The notes below the pieces were generated by a model. It worked only from the letters and a program-made list of their open reading frames with translations, searched no databases and was not told the DNA's origin. Positions 1 through 8,191 of a stretch of 64,000 bases of DNA are shown piece by piece. The position numbers and the translations under genes are program-made. The stretch is from WHSV01 sp050694055. Its GTDB lineage: Bacteria; Actinomycetota; CADDZG01; WHSQ01. The stretch lies in assembly GCA_050694055.1 (NCBI GenBank), contig JBOGWX010000035.1, positions 1 to 64,000 of the forward strand, given 5' to 3'. The stretch's first letter is position 1. Each line of letters starts with the position of its first letter.

Positions 1-2
1 TG

Positions 3-353
3 CAGGCGCTGCTGCGCGACCGCGCCCGCTTCAAAGGCATCGGGAAGGTCAACATGATCCGCTCGCTCGAGCGCACCTTCGATCTCTTCATGGCACATCA
101 CTTCACCCCCGGGCTGCCCGCCGACAACAACGTCGCCGAGAACGTCATCAAACAGCTCAACAAGAAGCTCCGGCTGATGGAAGGGTTCGTGAGCATCGAA
201 TCGGCAGAGCGCTACGCGCGCTTGCTCGTGGGTTGCTATCGGTTCAAGCGCTTCACCGACTCGCATAACGGCAACAACGGAAAGGCTCCGTTGGAGCTCG
301 CCGGTGTCGGCCTTGGTGGTCGCGACTGGCTTTCGTTCTTGCTGGATCGTTAG
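3..353 (+). CDS. DDE-type transposase, C-terminal part (cut by window edge)
   Basis: The frame is open from the first bases to a TAG at 351-353, so the gene starts outside the window. The visible 116 residues end in a helix-rich segment with DNNVAENVIKQLNKK followed by LMEGFVSIESAERYARLLVGCYRFKRF. An Asp/Asn-x-Ala-Glu helix followed by a basic stretch is typical of the last catalytic region of DDE transposases, where the final Glu binds metal. I cannot assign the IS family from this fragment. No terminal inverted repeat could be matched because the left end is missing. It is followed by a 290-base stretch without a convincing gene. Confidence 0.7.
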   Translation, partial: QALLRDRARFKGIGKVNMIRSLERTFDLFMAHHFTPGLPADNNVAENVIKQLNKKLRLMEGFVSIESAERYARLLVGCYRFKRFTDSHNGNNGKAPLELAGVGLGGRDWLSFLLDR

Positions 354-643
354 AGGGCGTGATCAACCCGGGATGACGCGTCACGAAAGGACAGGGACAG
401 GATGTCGTTCGATGAGCCCGCACTGACTTCGTAGACCGTGGATCCCGCCGGGCGACTCGCCATTTTCGATCGAGTCGCGGACAGCAACGCCAGCCGGATG
501 CCCTTCCTGCGGGATCCGACTCCCCCGGAGGCCTCAGCCCCGGGGGACGTTGAGCGGGCCTTCAGCAACACTCAACTGGACGCCGCCGGTCTTCGCGAGT
601 TTTGGACGCGAGCGACAACTCCCGAGATACGTCGAAAGCAGGT
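354..643. other. Intergenic stretch without a convincing gene
   Basis: Between the transposase stop and the promoter of the next operon I see only short overlapping open frames on both strands. They have no recognisable domain and no ribosome-binding site. A 69-codon frame at 438-647 starts with GTG and has unremarkable composition. The stretch probably contains the right end of the insertion element, but no terminal repeat can be defined. Confidence 0.5.
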
Positions 644-673
644 TTGACACTCTTATAGGAGTGCTATAAGAGT
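644..673 (+). promoter_or_regulatory. Promoter with perfect 10-bp inverted repeat (probable operator)
   Basis: A TTGACA -35-like box (644-649) abuts a perfect inverted repeat, ACTCTTATAG (649-658), 5-base spacer, CTATAAGAGT (664-673). The right arm contains TATAAG, a plausible -10, and ends 8 bases before the ATG at 682, so any leader would be very short. An AT-rich perfect palindrome over a promoter in a GC-rich genome is a strong operator candidate. The second gene of the operon encodes a ribbon-helix-helix protein, a class that binds such palindromes. Confidence 0.6.
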
Positions 674-681
674 AACCACCC

Positions 682-1872
682 ATGAACCACATCGAGCCGA
701 CAACGGCAGAGCCCCCACGGTCCGGCCCCGCCGTCTCAGACCCGGCCCCCCCACCGAGCCCCACATCCCCACCCAAGCCCCGCTCGAGCCGGGCCCTGAA
801 CGCCGTGTGGTGGACGCTGCGGCTGCTCGTGGCGCTATTTCTCCTCATAGGCGCGCTGCAGCTGATGAGACTGGGTGCGGCGAGCCTCGACGTGCTCCGG
901 ACGGGCGGGTTCCTGGTGCGCAACCCCGGTTCCACGCTCGGTCTCGGCTGGCTGGGAGCGTTGCTCGTCCTATCGGGGTCCCCCATCGCCGCCACCTCCC
1001 TAACCCTGGTGGCCGCGGGAGAACAGGTTGCGGAGGGAGCCCAGCGCTTCACCGAAATGCAGGGCTTCGCCATGCTGACAGGTTCAAGGCTGGGCGCGGC
1101 CTTCGTGGTGCTTCTCACCGCAGTCGTCTACGCACTGCGCGGCAAGGACGGCGAACGTATGGCACCTCTCTCGACCGCGGTGATGGCGCTGTGCACGACG
1201 GCCCTCGTCTACATTCCATCGGCCCCGATCGGCGGGCTGCTCCTCGAGTGGGAGCCCTTCGCTGCCTTGGAACTTCGCTTTCCCGGGCAATTCGCCGACC
1301 TCATCAACCTGCTCTACGGACCCCTGCTCGAGCGCATCGAGGACTGGCCCAGCGCCGTGGTCTTTCTGGGAGGGCTCGGCGTTCTTCTCGCCTCGTTCAA
1401 GGCGATCGACTCGGTATTGCCCCAGTTGGGCGACGGCCGCATCGAAGGTTCGCGGGCCGCATGGCTCAAGCAAAAGTGGCCGATGTTCGGGCTGGGCTGC
1501 CTGGTGGCTCTGGTGACCATGTCCGTCTCGGTCGCCTTGACCGTGTTGGTGCCGCTCGTCGCACGGGGTTACGCCAAACGCGAGGACATCCTTCCCTACA
1601 TCATGGGCGCGAACATAACGACCCTCGGAGACACCATGTTCGCCGCCTTTGCCTTGAACTCCCCAGGAGCGGTGCGAATCGTGCTGGCCCAGGTCATCGC
1701 CACGAGCGTCCTGAGCATCTTCCTGCTGACCTTCTTCTACCCCCAGGTCCGGCGCGCCATCTGGCGCTTCCAGCGTCAGATGGTGAAGAGCCGCCCGAGG
1801 CTCGCCGCGTTCACGGTCGCCCTGTTCGTCACTCCCCTAGCGATCATCGCCGTGTCGGGATTGGCCGGATAA
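682..1872 (+). CDS. Na+/phosphate cotransporter-like membrane protein
   Basis: A 396-residue multispanning inner-membrane protein. After a Pro/Ser-rich cytoplasmic N-terminus (about 1-38) it has roughly eight hydrophobic segments. It shows the inverted duplication of the PNaS (NptA/SLC34) family: a first hairpin with GSPIAATS near residues 99-106 and a second with GANITTLGDT at 309-318, which replaces the family's usual GxNxGTT signature. It probably moves phosphate or another anion with sodium, but the altered signatures leave the substrate open. No Shine-Dalgarno lies before the ATG, and the promoter box ends just upstream. The next gene begins 2 bases after the stop, so the two form one operon. 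Confidence 0.75.
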   Translation: MNHIEPTTAEPPRSGPAVSDPAPPPSPTSPPKPRSSRALNAVWWTLRLLVALFLLIGALQLMRLGAASLDVLRTGGFLVRNPGSTLGLGWLGALLVLSGSPIAATSLTLVAAGEQVAEGAQRFTEMQGFAMLTGSRLGAAFVVLLTAVVYALRGKDGERMAPLSTAVMALCTTALVYIPSAPIGGLLLEWEPFAALELRFPGQFADLINLLYGPLLERIEDWPSAVVFLGGLGVLLASFKAIDSVLPQLGDGRIEGSRAAWLKQKWPMFGLGCLVALVTMSVSVALTVLVPLVARGYAKREDILPYIMGANITTLGDTMFAAFALNSPGAVRIVLAQVIATSVLSIFLLTFFYPQVRRAIWRFQRQMVKSRPRLAAFTVALFVTPLAIIAVSGLAG

Positions 1873-1874
1873 CA

Positions 1875-2165
1875 ATGGCGAGGCGAGACGGTGGTGAGGG
1901 ACAGGTCACGCTCAAGATTCCGCGCCCCCTCTACCAGCAACTGCAGCAGGTCATCGCCGACTCCGGCTTCCACTCGGTGACCGAGTTCGCCGTCTACGTC
2001 CTGCGGGACCTGGTGTCACATCATCGCAGCGGGGGGCCTCTCCCCGAACCTGCCAAGGGAGGCGCAACGGCTGCGGTCGAGGCTGCGGCCGGCGACGTCG
2101 AACCGCTCAACCCCGACGAGATAGAGGCCATTCGCAAGCGACTGCAGTCGCTCGGCTATCTCTAA
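1875..2165 (+). CDS. Ribbon-helix-helix (CopG-like) small protein
   Basis: A 96-residue protein starting at ATG 1875, immediately after the transporter stop. Residues about 10-48 (VTLKIPRPLYQQLQQVIADS, then a helix with VTEFAVYVLRDLV) match the beta-strand, helix A, turn, helix B plan of RHH DNA-binding proteins, which dimerise through the strand. An Ala/Gly-rich linker follows. The C-terminal helix ends in IRKRLQSLGYL, a short tail also seen at the end of unrelated actinobacterial proteins. Position and fold suggest that it represses its own operon through the palindrome at 649-673. That is inference, since some RHH-like domains only dimerise. Confidence 0.7.
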   Translation: MARRDGGEGQVTLKIPRPLYQQLQQVIADSGFHSVTEFAVYVLRDLVSHHRSGGPLPEPAKGGATAAVEAAAGDVEPLNPDEIEAIRKRLQSLGYL

Positions 2166-2328
2166 GTGGTCCCCTTAGGACAAGAAACTCCTGGTTGTCT
2201 CCGACAGAACTAGTACACTTCGGCCGAACCTAGCGGTCACACCGATAGGGGCAGTAACCGACAGTCGTCGCGCACTGCGACGGCGCAGCCGGGCAGGCAC
2301 TCGGGCTCGGCGTGAGGGAAAGAAGGGC

Positions 2329-3087
2329 ATGGGGGGGCAAGAGACAGGGAACGGGCACCTGGTTGAGCTGAAGCAAGTCCGTAAGAGCTTTGGAAGCAAC
2401 CTGGTCCTCGACGGAATCGATCTGACCATCGCGCGCGGTGAGGCGATCGTGATTGCCGGCCCTTCGGGGTCCGGAAAATCCACCATGCTTCGCTGCGTCA
2501 ATGCCCTGGAAACGATCGATTCAGGCGACATCAATTTCGACGGCCGATCGATCTCGAAGGCCGGAAAGCACATCTACAGGTTGCGCGCGGAGATCGGCAT
2601 GGTCTTCCAGTCGTTCAACCTGTTCCCGCACAAGACCGTGCTGCAGAACATCATCCTGGGACCAATCGAGATCAAGGACGTCCCGAAGGAGGACGCCAAG
2701 GACCGAGCCAGAAAATTGCTCGAGCGCGTCGGTATACCGGAGAAAGCCGATTCCTATCCGAACGACCTCTCGGGCGGCCAGCAGCAGCGCGTGGCGATAG
2801 CGCGCGCACTCGCGATGGAGCCGAAGCTGATGTTGTTCGACGAGCCCACCTCGGCCCTCGATCCCGAGATGATCCGAGAGGTGCTCGACGTCATGCGCGA
2901 CCTTGCCAAGGGAGGCATGACCATGATGGTGGTAACCCACGAAATGGGTTTCGCGCGCGAGGTCTGCGACCAGGTCGTCTTCATCGACGAGGGCAAGATC
3001 GTCGAGCAGGCGCCGCCGGACCAATTCTTCAACAACACCAAGAGCGATCGGGCTAAGGACTTCGTAGACAAGATCATTCACCACTAG
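2329..3087 (+). CDS. Polar amino-acid ABC transporter, ATP-binding protein
   Basis: A 252-residue cytoplasmic ATPase that powers uptake of polar amino acids with the permeases and binding proteins downstream. All ABC motifs are intact: Walker A GPSGSGKST (44-52), Q-loop Q94 in VFQSFNLFPH, signature LSGGQQQR (147-154), Walker B LMLFDEP with catalytic E172, and switch His204 in VVTHE. Length and sequence match the GlnQ/HisP family (PAAT). An AAGAAGGG ribosome-binding site lies just before ATG 2329. It is the first gene of a five-gene cluster (ATPase, binding protein, permease, permease, second binding protein). Confidence 0.95.
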   Translation: MGGQETGNGHLVELKQVRKSFGSNLVLDGIDLTIARGEAIVIAGPSGSGKSTMLRCVNALETIDSGDINFDGRSISKAGKHIYRLRAEIGMVFQSFNLFPHKTVLQNIILGPIEIKDVPKEDAKDRARKLLERVGIPEKADSYPNDLSGGQQQRVAIARALAMEPKLMLFDEPTSALDPEMIREVLDVMRDLAKGGMTMMVVTHEMGFAREVCDQVVFIDEGKIVEQAPPDQFFNNTKSDRAKDFVDKIIHH

Positions 3088-3137
3088 ATCGATGTTCGTA
3101 GAGAGCCGCCTCGAGCGGTTCAGAAAGGGGGAGGTTG

Positions 3138-4046
3138 ATGCGAGGTAGCAAGCGACTCTGGATCATCTCGCTGATGATTCTGGCTCTGGTCGCGGCTGCG
3201 TGCGGCGGCGGCGATGAGGAGGCCGACGACACCGAAGCCGGTGGCGAGACCGAGGTCGAGGAGTTCGAAGAAGGCACTCCCATGGCCGAGTTTCAAGAGG
3301 CCGGCGAGGTGACCATCGGTGTCAAGTTCGACGTTCCGCCCTTCGGCTTCGAGAACCCGCAGAGCGGTGAAGTCGAGGGCTTCGACGTCGACATGGGCAA
3401 CTACGTTGCCGACAAGCTGGGGGTCGAGGCGAACTTCATCGAGGCCATCTCCGACAACCGCATTCCGTTCTTGACCGATGGCACAGCCGATTTGATCCTG
3501 TCGACCATGACCATCACGACCGACCGCGACGCCGAGATCGACTTCAGCCGTCCGTACTACGTCGCAGCGGGACGCATCCTGGTGCCTCAGGGCTCCGACA
3601 TCGCCGGCGTCGATGACCTCGCGGGCACGCGCGTGTGCACCGCGCTGGGCTCGACCTACGAGGCGACACTTTCCGACCAGGCTCCCGAGGCCGATCTCGA
3701 TCTCGTCGACGCCTACTCGGAATGCTTCGAGAAGATCCAGAACGAGTCCGTCGATGCGGTATCCACCGACGACATCATCCTGACCGGCATGATCATCCAG
3801 GACGACTCGCTCCAGCTGGTCGGCGACCAGCTCACGACCGAGCCGTACGGGGTCGGCATTCCCGAGGGCGAGTCCGAACTTGCCGAATTCCTCGACCAGA
3901 CGATCGAAGAGTCCTTCGAGGACGGCACCTGGGACGAGGCCTACGAGGAGTGGGTCGGTCAGTACACGGGGGAGGAGGCCGAGCACCCGGAAGGCTACAC
4001 GCTCGAGGACGCGTATGAGCTGTTCCCCTGCAGCGAAACCTGCTAG
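3138..4046 (+). CDS. Amino-acid-binding lipoprotein (SBP family 3)
   Basis: A 302-residue extracytoplasmic solute-binding protein. The N-terminus is a lipoprotein signal with lipobox VAAAC (Cys22), then a very acidic linker that would hold the domain off the membrane. The SBP_bac_3 fold begins with VTIGVKFDVPPFGF and contains the family signature G-FDVDMGNYVADKLG, plus STMTITTDRDAEIDFSRPYY. The substrate is probably glutamate, glutamine or a related polar amino acid. The ATG at 3138 is chosen over a TTG three bases earlier because the GGGGGAGG ribosome site would overlap that TTG. The gene follows the ATPase by 50 bases. Confidence 0.93.
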   Translation: MRGSKRLWIISLMILALVAAACGGGDEEADDTEAGGETEVEEFEEGTPMAEFQEAGEVTIGVKFDVPPFGFENPQSGEVEGFDVDMGNYVADKLGVEANFIEAISDNRIPFLTDGTADLILSTMTITTDRDAEIDFSRPYYVAAGRILVPQGSDIAGVDDLAGTRVCTALGSTYEATLSDQAPEADLDLVDAYSECFEKIQNESVDAVSTDDIILTGMIIQDDSLQLVGDQLTTEPYGVGIPEGESELAEFLDQTIEESFEDGTWDEAYEEWVGQYTGEEAEHPEGYTLEDAYELFPCSETC

Positions 4047-4079
4047 CGAAGCACCGACGATTCGGTTGAGGGGCCACTA

Positions 4080-4742
4080 ATGGACCGAGTGATTCCGATC
4101 ATCGTCAACAACTACGACATCTATCTGTCGGGGTTGCTGATGACCTTGAGACTGGTCGGTATCTCGTTCGTGATAGCGATGGTCGTGGGGACGCTGGTCG
4201 CGTCCCTGCGCATCGCTCCCGCCAGGCCCCTCAACTGGATCGGCATGCTGTACGTCGAGTCCTTCCGCAACGTGCCGCTGCTGGTCCTCGCGATCATCTT
4301 CTCGGCAGGAATGCTGCGAGCGGGATTTCAGATCGGCCGCCTGTCCTCGGCCAGCATCGCCCTGGGTCTCTACACCGCCGCCTACATCGCCGAAGCCCTG
4401 CGCTCCGGCGTGAGCGCGGTGAGCAAGGGACAGATCGAGGCGTCGCTCAGCCTCGGCTTCACCTACCGGCAGACGATGCGTCAGGTCATCCTCCCGCAGG
4501 CGTTTCGTACCGTGATCCCGCCACTCGGGAACCTGATCATCGCCATGATCAAGAACTCGGCCATCGTGGCGGGATCGCTGATCGCTCTGACCGACATCCT
4601 CAAGGTCGCCAGGATCGTCAACAGCCGCACCTTCGCCACCAACGAGGCTTTCTTCTGGGCCGGTGTCGGCTACCTCCTGCTTACGATCCCGGCAACGATC
4701 ATCGTGCGACGGCTCGAAAAGCGCCTCGCGATCAAGCGGTAG
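4080..4742 (+). CDS. Polar amino-acid ABC transporter permease 1
   Basis: A 220-residue inner-membrane permease with about five helices. The cytoplasmic EAA loop, which docks on the ATPase, is clear: AEALRSGVSAVSKGQIEAS followed by LGFTYRQTMRQVILPQAFR. The HisM/GlnP family signature is present throughout. It probably forms a heterodimer with the second permease, whose ATG lies 3 bases after this stop. A GAGGGG site precedes the ATG. Confidence 0.93.
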   Translation: MDRVIPIIVNNYDIYLSGLLMTLRLVGISFVIAMVVGTLVASLRIAPARPLNWIGMLYVESFRNVPLLVLAIIFSAGMLRAGFQIGRLSSASIALGLYTAAYIAEALRSGVSAVSKGQIEASLSLGFTYRQTMRQVILPQAFRTVIPPLGNLIIAMIKNSAIVAGSLIALTDILKVARIVNSRTFATNEAFFWAGVGYLLLTIPATIIVRRLEKRLAIKR

Positions 4743-4745
4743 CCG

Positions 4746-5558
4746 ATGGACTATCTCTTCGATCCGGCCAACTGGGAGTGGGTGTTCGCAGGACGAAACT
4801 TCATGTTCCTGGTCGAGCGCTTCCTGAACAACATCGTACTGGCGCTCGTAACCATGGCGCTCTCGCTGGTGGTCGGACTCTTCGTAGCGCTGCTGCGCAT
4901 CTCGAAGAACAAGCCGGTCGCGGTAACTACGGGTCTGTGGATCGACGTTTGGCGCAACCTCCCGGTGCTGCTCTTGCTCCTGTACTTCGGGCTGGCACTG
5001 CCGCAGGAGGTAAAGGATCTCTGGGTCGACAGTGCTCCGGGCTTCCTCCCGGCTCAGATCCGAGAAAGCGGCCAGGTGATCGCGAGCATCATTGCCCTGA
5101 CCCTCTACAACTCTTCGGTCATCGCCGAGATCTTTCGCGCAGGCATTCAATCGCTCGAGCGGGGGCAGGGCGAGGCCGCGGCTGCTCTGGGCCTGAGCTA
5201 CTGGAAGTCGATGCGAATCGTGATCCTCCCCCAGGGGCTGCGCCGCATGGTTCCCGCCACGGTCTCTCAGCTCATCACGCTGACCAAGGACACCAGCCTA
5301 GTGAGCATCCTCGCCATTCAGGAACTCGTCAGCGCGGGCAACATCGTCAACAACACCAGCGGCAGCGCCTTCGGTGGCGCCGATCTCCCTCAGGCCCCCA
5401 TCCTCCAGGTGTTCATCGTCGTCGGCGTCATGTTCATCGTCTTCAACCTGGCGCTGTCTTTGCTCTCTCGCCGGCTGGAGGTGCGCGAGCGCAAGCGGGC
5501 GGGAGACGTCGAGACCGTAACCGGGCTCGAAGACCAGATCTCGATCAAGCCCGTCTGA
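4746..5558 (+). CDS. Polar amino-acid ABC transporter permease 2
   Basis: A 270-residue permease of the HisQ/HisM family with about six helices. Its EAA loop reads IFRAGIQSLERGQGEAAAAL then GLSYWKSMRIVILPQGLRRM. It is longer than the first permease because of an extra periplasmic segment near residues 95-115 (about 5028-5090) and a charged cytoplasmic tail. Close spacing to permease 1 implies translational coupling and a heterodimeric membrane domain. Confidence 0.93.
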   Translation: MDYLFDPANWEWVFAGRNFMFLVERFLNNIVLALVTMALSLVVGLFVALLRISKNKPVAVTTGLWIDVWRNLPVLLLLLYFGLALPQEVKDLWVDSAPGFLPAQIRESGQVIASIIALTLYNSSVIAEIFRAGIQSLERGQGEAAAALGLSYWKSMRIVILPQGLRRMVPATVSQLITLTKDTSLVSILAIQELVSAGNIVNNTSGSAFGGADLPQAPILQVFIVVGVMFIVFNLALSLLSRRLEVRERKRAGDVETVTGLEDQISIKPV

Positions 5559-5599
5559 CGGCAACCACTGAGGCTGATGCGTTTACCGTGACCTTCATC

Positions 5600-5605
5600 T
5601 ACGCT
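5600..5605 (+). promoter_or_regulatory. TANNNT -10 box for a leaderless start
   Basis: TACGCT is followed by exactly 7 bases and then the ATG at 5613. The same hexamer at the same spacing precedes coxB. With no Shine-Dalgarno here, transcription probably starts at or next to the ATG. This would give the second binding protein its own promoter as well as read-through from the ABC operon. Confidence 0.45.
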
Positions 5606-5612
5606 GGTCGGC

Positions 5613-6491
5613 ATGCCCCGTAGACCTCTCACTCTGTGTCTCTGCGCGCTCGTGGCGCTGCTGGTGCCCGCCTGCGTCCCATCGGAGGCGGAGGAAGAGG
5701 AAGTCGCCGACTACGGCGGGGACACCACGATGGGACGGCTGCAGCGCGAGGGAACAATCACGATCGCGCTGCCGGACGACCTCGGCCCCTTCAGCTCCGT
5801 CGGCGACGACGGAGAGCCCGAGGGCTTCGTGGCGGAGCTCGCAAGTGAGATCGTCGCCGCGCTCGGCGTCGAGGTCACCTACCTGCCGGCATCCGGTGAG
5901 GAGGGCCTCGAACTCGTCCGTGACGGCGAGGCCGACCTGGCCTTCCCGACGGTAGGTATCACCGAGCGCCTGGCTCGACAGAACAATTTCTCGGGGCCCT
6001 ACTGGGTCGCGCACAAACGCCTTCTCGTCCCCCGCGACTCTCGAGTGGAGCTGGTCGAGGATCTCGACGGAGCCGCGGTCTGCCAGTACGAAGAAGAACG
6101 CACGGGCGTCGATCTGAGCGACGTCAACGCCGCCATCGAGATTACGGACACCACGGACTACCGCGACTGCATCGACGAGCTCAGAGCCGGTGGCAGCGAC
6201 GCCACCAGCGCGGCCGACATCTATCTCATGGCACTAGCCGACGAACTCGTCGACTTCGAGATTCGCGGCGAGCAACTGAGCACGGCCGGTTATGGAGCGG
6301 CTTTGCCCGAGGGTGCCACCGACATGACGACCTTTACCAACAGGGTCCTGACCGAGGCAAAGTCCGAGGGTCGGTGGCTCGAGTACTACGAACGATGGCT
6401 CGCGCCGGTCGCCAACATCGAGAACGCGAGCGCACCGGATCTCACTCTCGAAGAAGCCGCGACGCTCTGGCCGCGCCATCTCCAAGAGTAG
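5613..6491 (+). CDS. Second amino-acid-binding lipoprotein (SBP family 3)
   Basis: A 292-residue lipoprotein with lipobox LVPAC (Cys21) and an acidic linker, then an SBP_bac_3 domain starting at GTITIALPDDLGPFSSVGDD. It keeps the family layout (GFVAELASEIVAALGVEVTY, ADLAFPTVGITERLA) but is clearly diverged from the binding protein at 3138, and some ligand-contact positions differ. It ends the transporter cluster and is convergent with the CAP-domain gene. It may serve the same permeases with another amino acid, or act as a sensor. Its own TANNNT box suggests separate expression. Confidence 0.88.
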   Translation: MPRRPLTLCLCALVALLVPACVPSEAEEEEVADYGGDTTMGRLQREGTITIALPDDLGPFSSVGDDGEPEGFVAELASEIVAALGVEVTYLPASGEEGLELVRDGEADLAFPTVGITERLARQNNFSGPYWVAHKRLLVPRDSRVELVEDLDGAAVCQYEEERTGVDLSDVNAAIEITDTTDYRDCIDELRAGGSDATSAADIYLMALADELVDFEIRGEQLSTAGYGAALPEGATDMTTFTNRVLTEAKSEGRWLEYYERWLAPVANIENASAPDLTLEEAATLWPRHLQE

Positions 6492-6502
6492 GTTCCCTCT
6501 TG

Positions 6503-7024
6503 TTACGGGTAGTGGTAGACGTTCCCTGGGTTGCGACGCGACTGAAAGACGTGCATCGCGAAGAGGTTGCCGTTGCGCTTCTTCGTCCCGACGCCCATGT
6601 GACGCCACGACCCCAGGATATTTGCGCGGTGACCACTCGACTTCTTGAACGCCTTGAACAGGCCCCGGCACCTGCCTCCTCTGCCCACGTTCTGGCCGAG
6701 ACGCTTCCAGCGGGTCACGGTGGAACCCAGGTCGCCATCGTGATAGATCGACCCGTTTGAGGCCATCGAACGGGCATGGCGACGGGCAACGTAGCCGAGC
6801 TGCTTGTCCCGTTCGAGACGCTTCTTGCCGTTGCGATGACGCATGTTGTTGATCTTCCTTAGAAAGCAGCGCTCGCTTTTTTTGAACGAGTACTTTGCGA
6901 CCGGCTCTGCGTCGGTCAAGGATCTCGGCGTCGACGGCACGAGGCTCAATACAAGAATTGCAACCACACCCAAGACTGCGGCCGGCAGAACTCTCGGGAC
7001 AAGCGCACCACGAAACACGCGCAT
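6503..7024 (-). CDS. Secreted CAP/SCP-domain protein
   Basis: A 173-residue protein. The ATG at 7024 is chosen because AAGGAG lies 6 bases upstream and a signal peptide follows (VPRVLPAAVLGVVAILVLSL). The mature part is a single CAP domain of the bacterial YkwD type: INNMRHRNGKKRL, a helix with YVARRHARSMA, the conserved His in YHDGDL, and the end signature GHRANILGSWRHMGVG. The usual GEN motif is GQN here, so the conserved Glu of the central cavity is Gln. The function is unknown for the bacterial family (cell-envelope role presumed). Composition is rich in Arg and Lys. Confidence 0.85.
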   Translation of the reverse strand: MRVFRGALVPRVLPAAVLGVVAILVLSLVPSTPRSLTDAEPVAKYSFKKSERCFLRKINNMRHRNGKKRLERDKQLGYVARRHARSMASNGSIYHDGDLGSTVTRWKRLGQNVGRGGRCRGLFKAFKKSSGHRANILGSWRHMGVGTKKRNGNLFAMHVFQSRRNPGNVYHYP

Positions 7025-7233
7025 GAACGACTCCTTCCAGTTCGTTATGCCAACGGACTCCCGCGACGAAGTCAGTGAGAAGAAGTACCACGTTTGCATG
7101 AGAGCCGACTCGATAATCGGCGACCGTCGGTGACCGCTCGGACACTTCAAGTGAGAGTTACCAGGTCATGGACCGCAGAAAAAACTTCGACGAGTCTAGA
7201 CAACAGGGGTTGGGTCATTCAGTGTGTTCATCC
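7025..7233. other. Divergent intergenic region
   Basis: This region separates the CAP gene (minus) from the receiver-domain gene (plus). It holds the AAGGAG site of the CAP gene. It also contains an in-frame upstream ATG at 7168 for the receiver gene, which would add 22 residues unlike any receiver domain. No clear -35/-10 pair is visible for the plus-strand gene. Confidence 0.35.
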
Positions 7234-7587
7234 ATGACCCTGGGGGAGCGTCGCACTGTGCTCATCGTGGACGATGACGAAGAGATTCGGCACGCACTTC
7301 GTCTTTTATGCGAATCGGAAGATATGGAGGTGGTGGGCGAGGCCGCCAACGGCGTAGAGGCAGTGCCACTCGCCCTCAATCACCAACCAGATTTCGTCAT
7401 TCTCGACTACATGTTGCCGCGCCTCGACGGTGAGGGCGCGGCCGAGATCCTGCGGGCCGTGATTCCCGAGACCAAGATCGTGGCCTTCTCGGCCATGCTC
7501 GAACAACAACCGGCCTGGGCGGACGCGTATCTGAACAAGGACCGCATAGCCGAGCTCATGCCCCTGCTGCGCACGTTCATCAGATAA
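7234..7587 (+). CDS. Stand-alone response-regulator receiver domain
   Basis: A 117-residue CheY-like protein with no output domain. It begins TVLIVDDDEEIR (acidic pocket), has the phospho-acceptor Asp in DFVILDYMLPRLDG, the Ser of AFSAML in the Thr/Ser position, and the Lys of YLNKDRIAEL. It would be phosphorylated by a histidine kinase and act through protein contacts. No kinase is adjacent; the PAS kinase at 43.5 kb is the only one in the window. The start is uncertain: ATG 7234 puts the domain at the expected distance from the N-terminus, while ATG 7168 is the alternative. Confidence 0.85.
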   Translation: MTLGERRTVLIVDDDEEIRHALRLLCESEDMEVVGEAANGVEAVPLALNHQPDFVILDYMLPRLDGEGAAEILRAVIPETKIVAFSAMLEQQPAWADAYLNKDRIAELMPLLRTFIR

Positions 7588-7624
7588 CCGCGACTGCATG
7601 GCGCGCGGCCGCGCGCCACCTTGC

Positions 7625-7630
7625 TAACCT
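7625..7630 (+). promoter_or_regulatory. TANNNT -10 box for a leaderless start (YajQ)
   Basis: TAACCT is followed by 8 bases and the ATG at 7639. No purine-rich ribosome site is present between them. An identical TAACCT-N8-ATG arrangement occurs at 22080-22094. Confidence 0.4.
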
Positions 7631-7638
7631 TCTATTCC

Positions 7639-8142
7639 ATGGCAAAGGAATCCACGTTCGACGTCGTGTCCGAGGTCGACCTGCAGGAGGTCCGCAACGC
7701 CGTCGACCAGGCGAGTCGCGAGATCTCCCAGCGCTACGACTTCAAAGGGACCGACTCGAGCATCGAGCTCGCCGAGGACGGCGGCTCCCAAGTCATGCGC
7801 ATCCACTCCAGCACCGAGCAAAAGGTGAAGGACTGCGTCAAGGTGCTGGAGGAAAAGCTAGTCAAGCGCAAGGTCGCGCTCAAGGCAGTGTCGCACGGAA
7901 AAATCGAGCAGGCCGCGGGGGGCACGGCGCGTCAGACGCTCACCTTGAACCAGGGCATCTCCACCGACAAGGCGAAAGAGATAGTCAAATTCGTCAAGGA
8001 TATGAAGGTGAAGGCGCAGGGCAGCGTCCAGGGTGACCAGGTGCGAGTGTCGGCGAAGTCGAGGGACACGTTGCAGGACATCATCGCGGCCCTGAAGGAA
8101 AAGGACTTCGGCATCCCGCTTCAGTTCACGAACTACCGCTAA
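7639..8142 (+). CDS. yajQ: YajQ family nucleotide-binding protein
   Basis: A 167-residue cytoplasmic protein of the DUF520/YajQ family, made of two ferredoxin-like domains. It begins STFDVVSEVDLQEVRNAVDQ and contains REISQRYDFKGTDSSIEL and, near the end, KDTLQDII-type sequence with DFGIPLQFTNYR, all hallmarks of the family. Some members bind cyclic di-GMP; binding here is not established. ATG 7639 gives the canonical N-terminus, and the TTG at 7621 would add six unrelated residues. The HD-GYP protein at 27 kb is another possible cyclic-di-GMP connection. Confidence 0.93.
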   Translation: MAKESTFDVVSEVDLQEVRNAVDQASREISQRYDFKGTDSSIELAEDGGSQVMRIHSSTEQKVKDCVKVLEEKLVKRKVALKAVSHGKIEQAAGGTARQTLTLNQGISTDKAKEIVKFVKDMKVKAQGSVQGDQVRVSAKSRDTLQDIIAALKEKDFGIPLQFTNYR

Positions 8143-8191
8143 GACGCGCCGTCGAACTCTCACCTGAGGAGTTACGCAGGTCGCGGTGAGC

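Noticed and set aside
438..647. A 69-codon frame after the transposase
   Set aside because: No domain, no ribosome site, and it overlaps an equally open frame on the other strand.
807..1874. A long frame overlapping the transporter gene and running into the RHH gene
   Set aside because: Its first part is the transporter sequence in the wrong frame, Arg/His/Pro-rich; only the part from ATG 1875 is a real protein.
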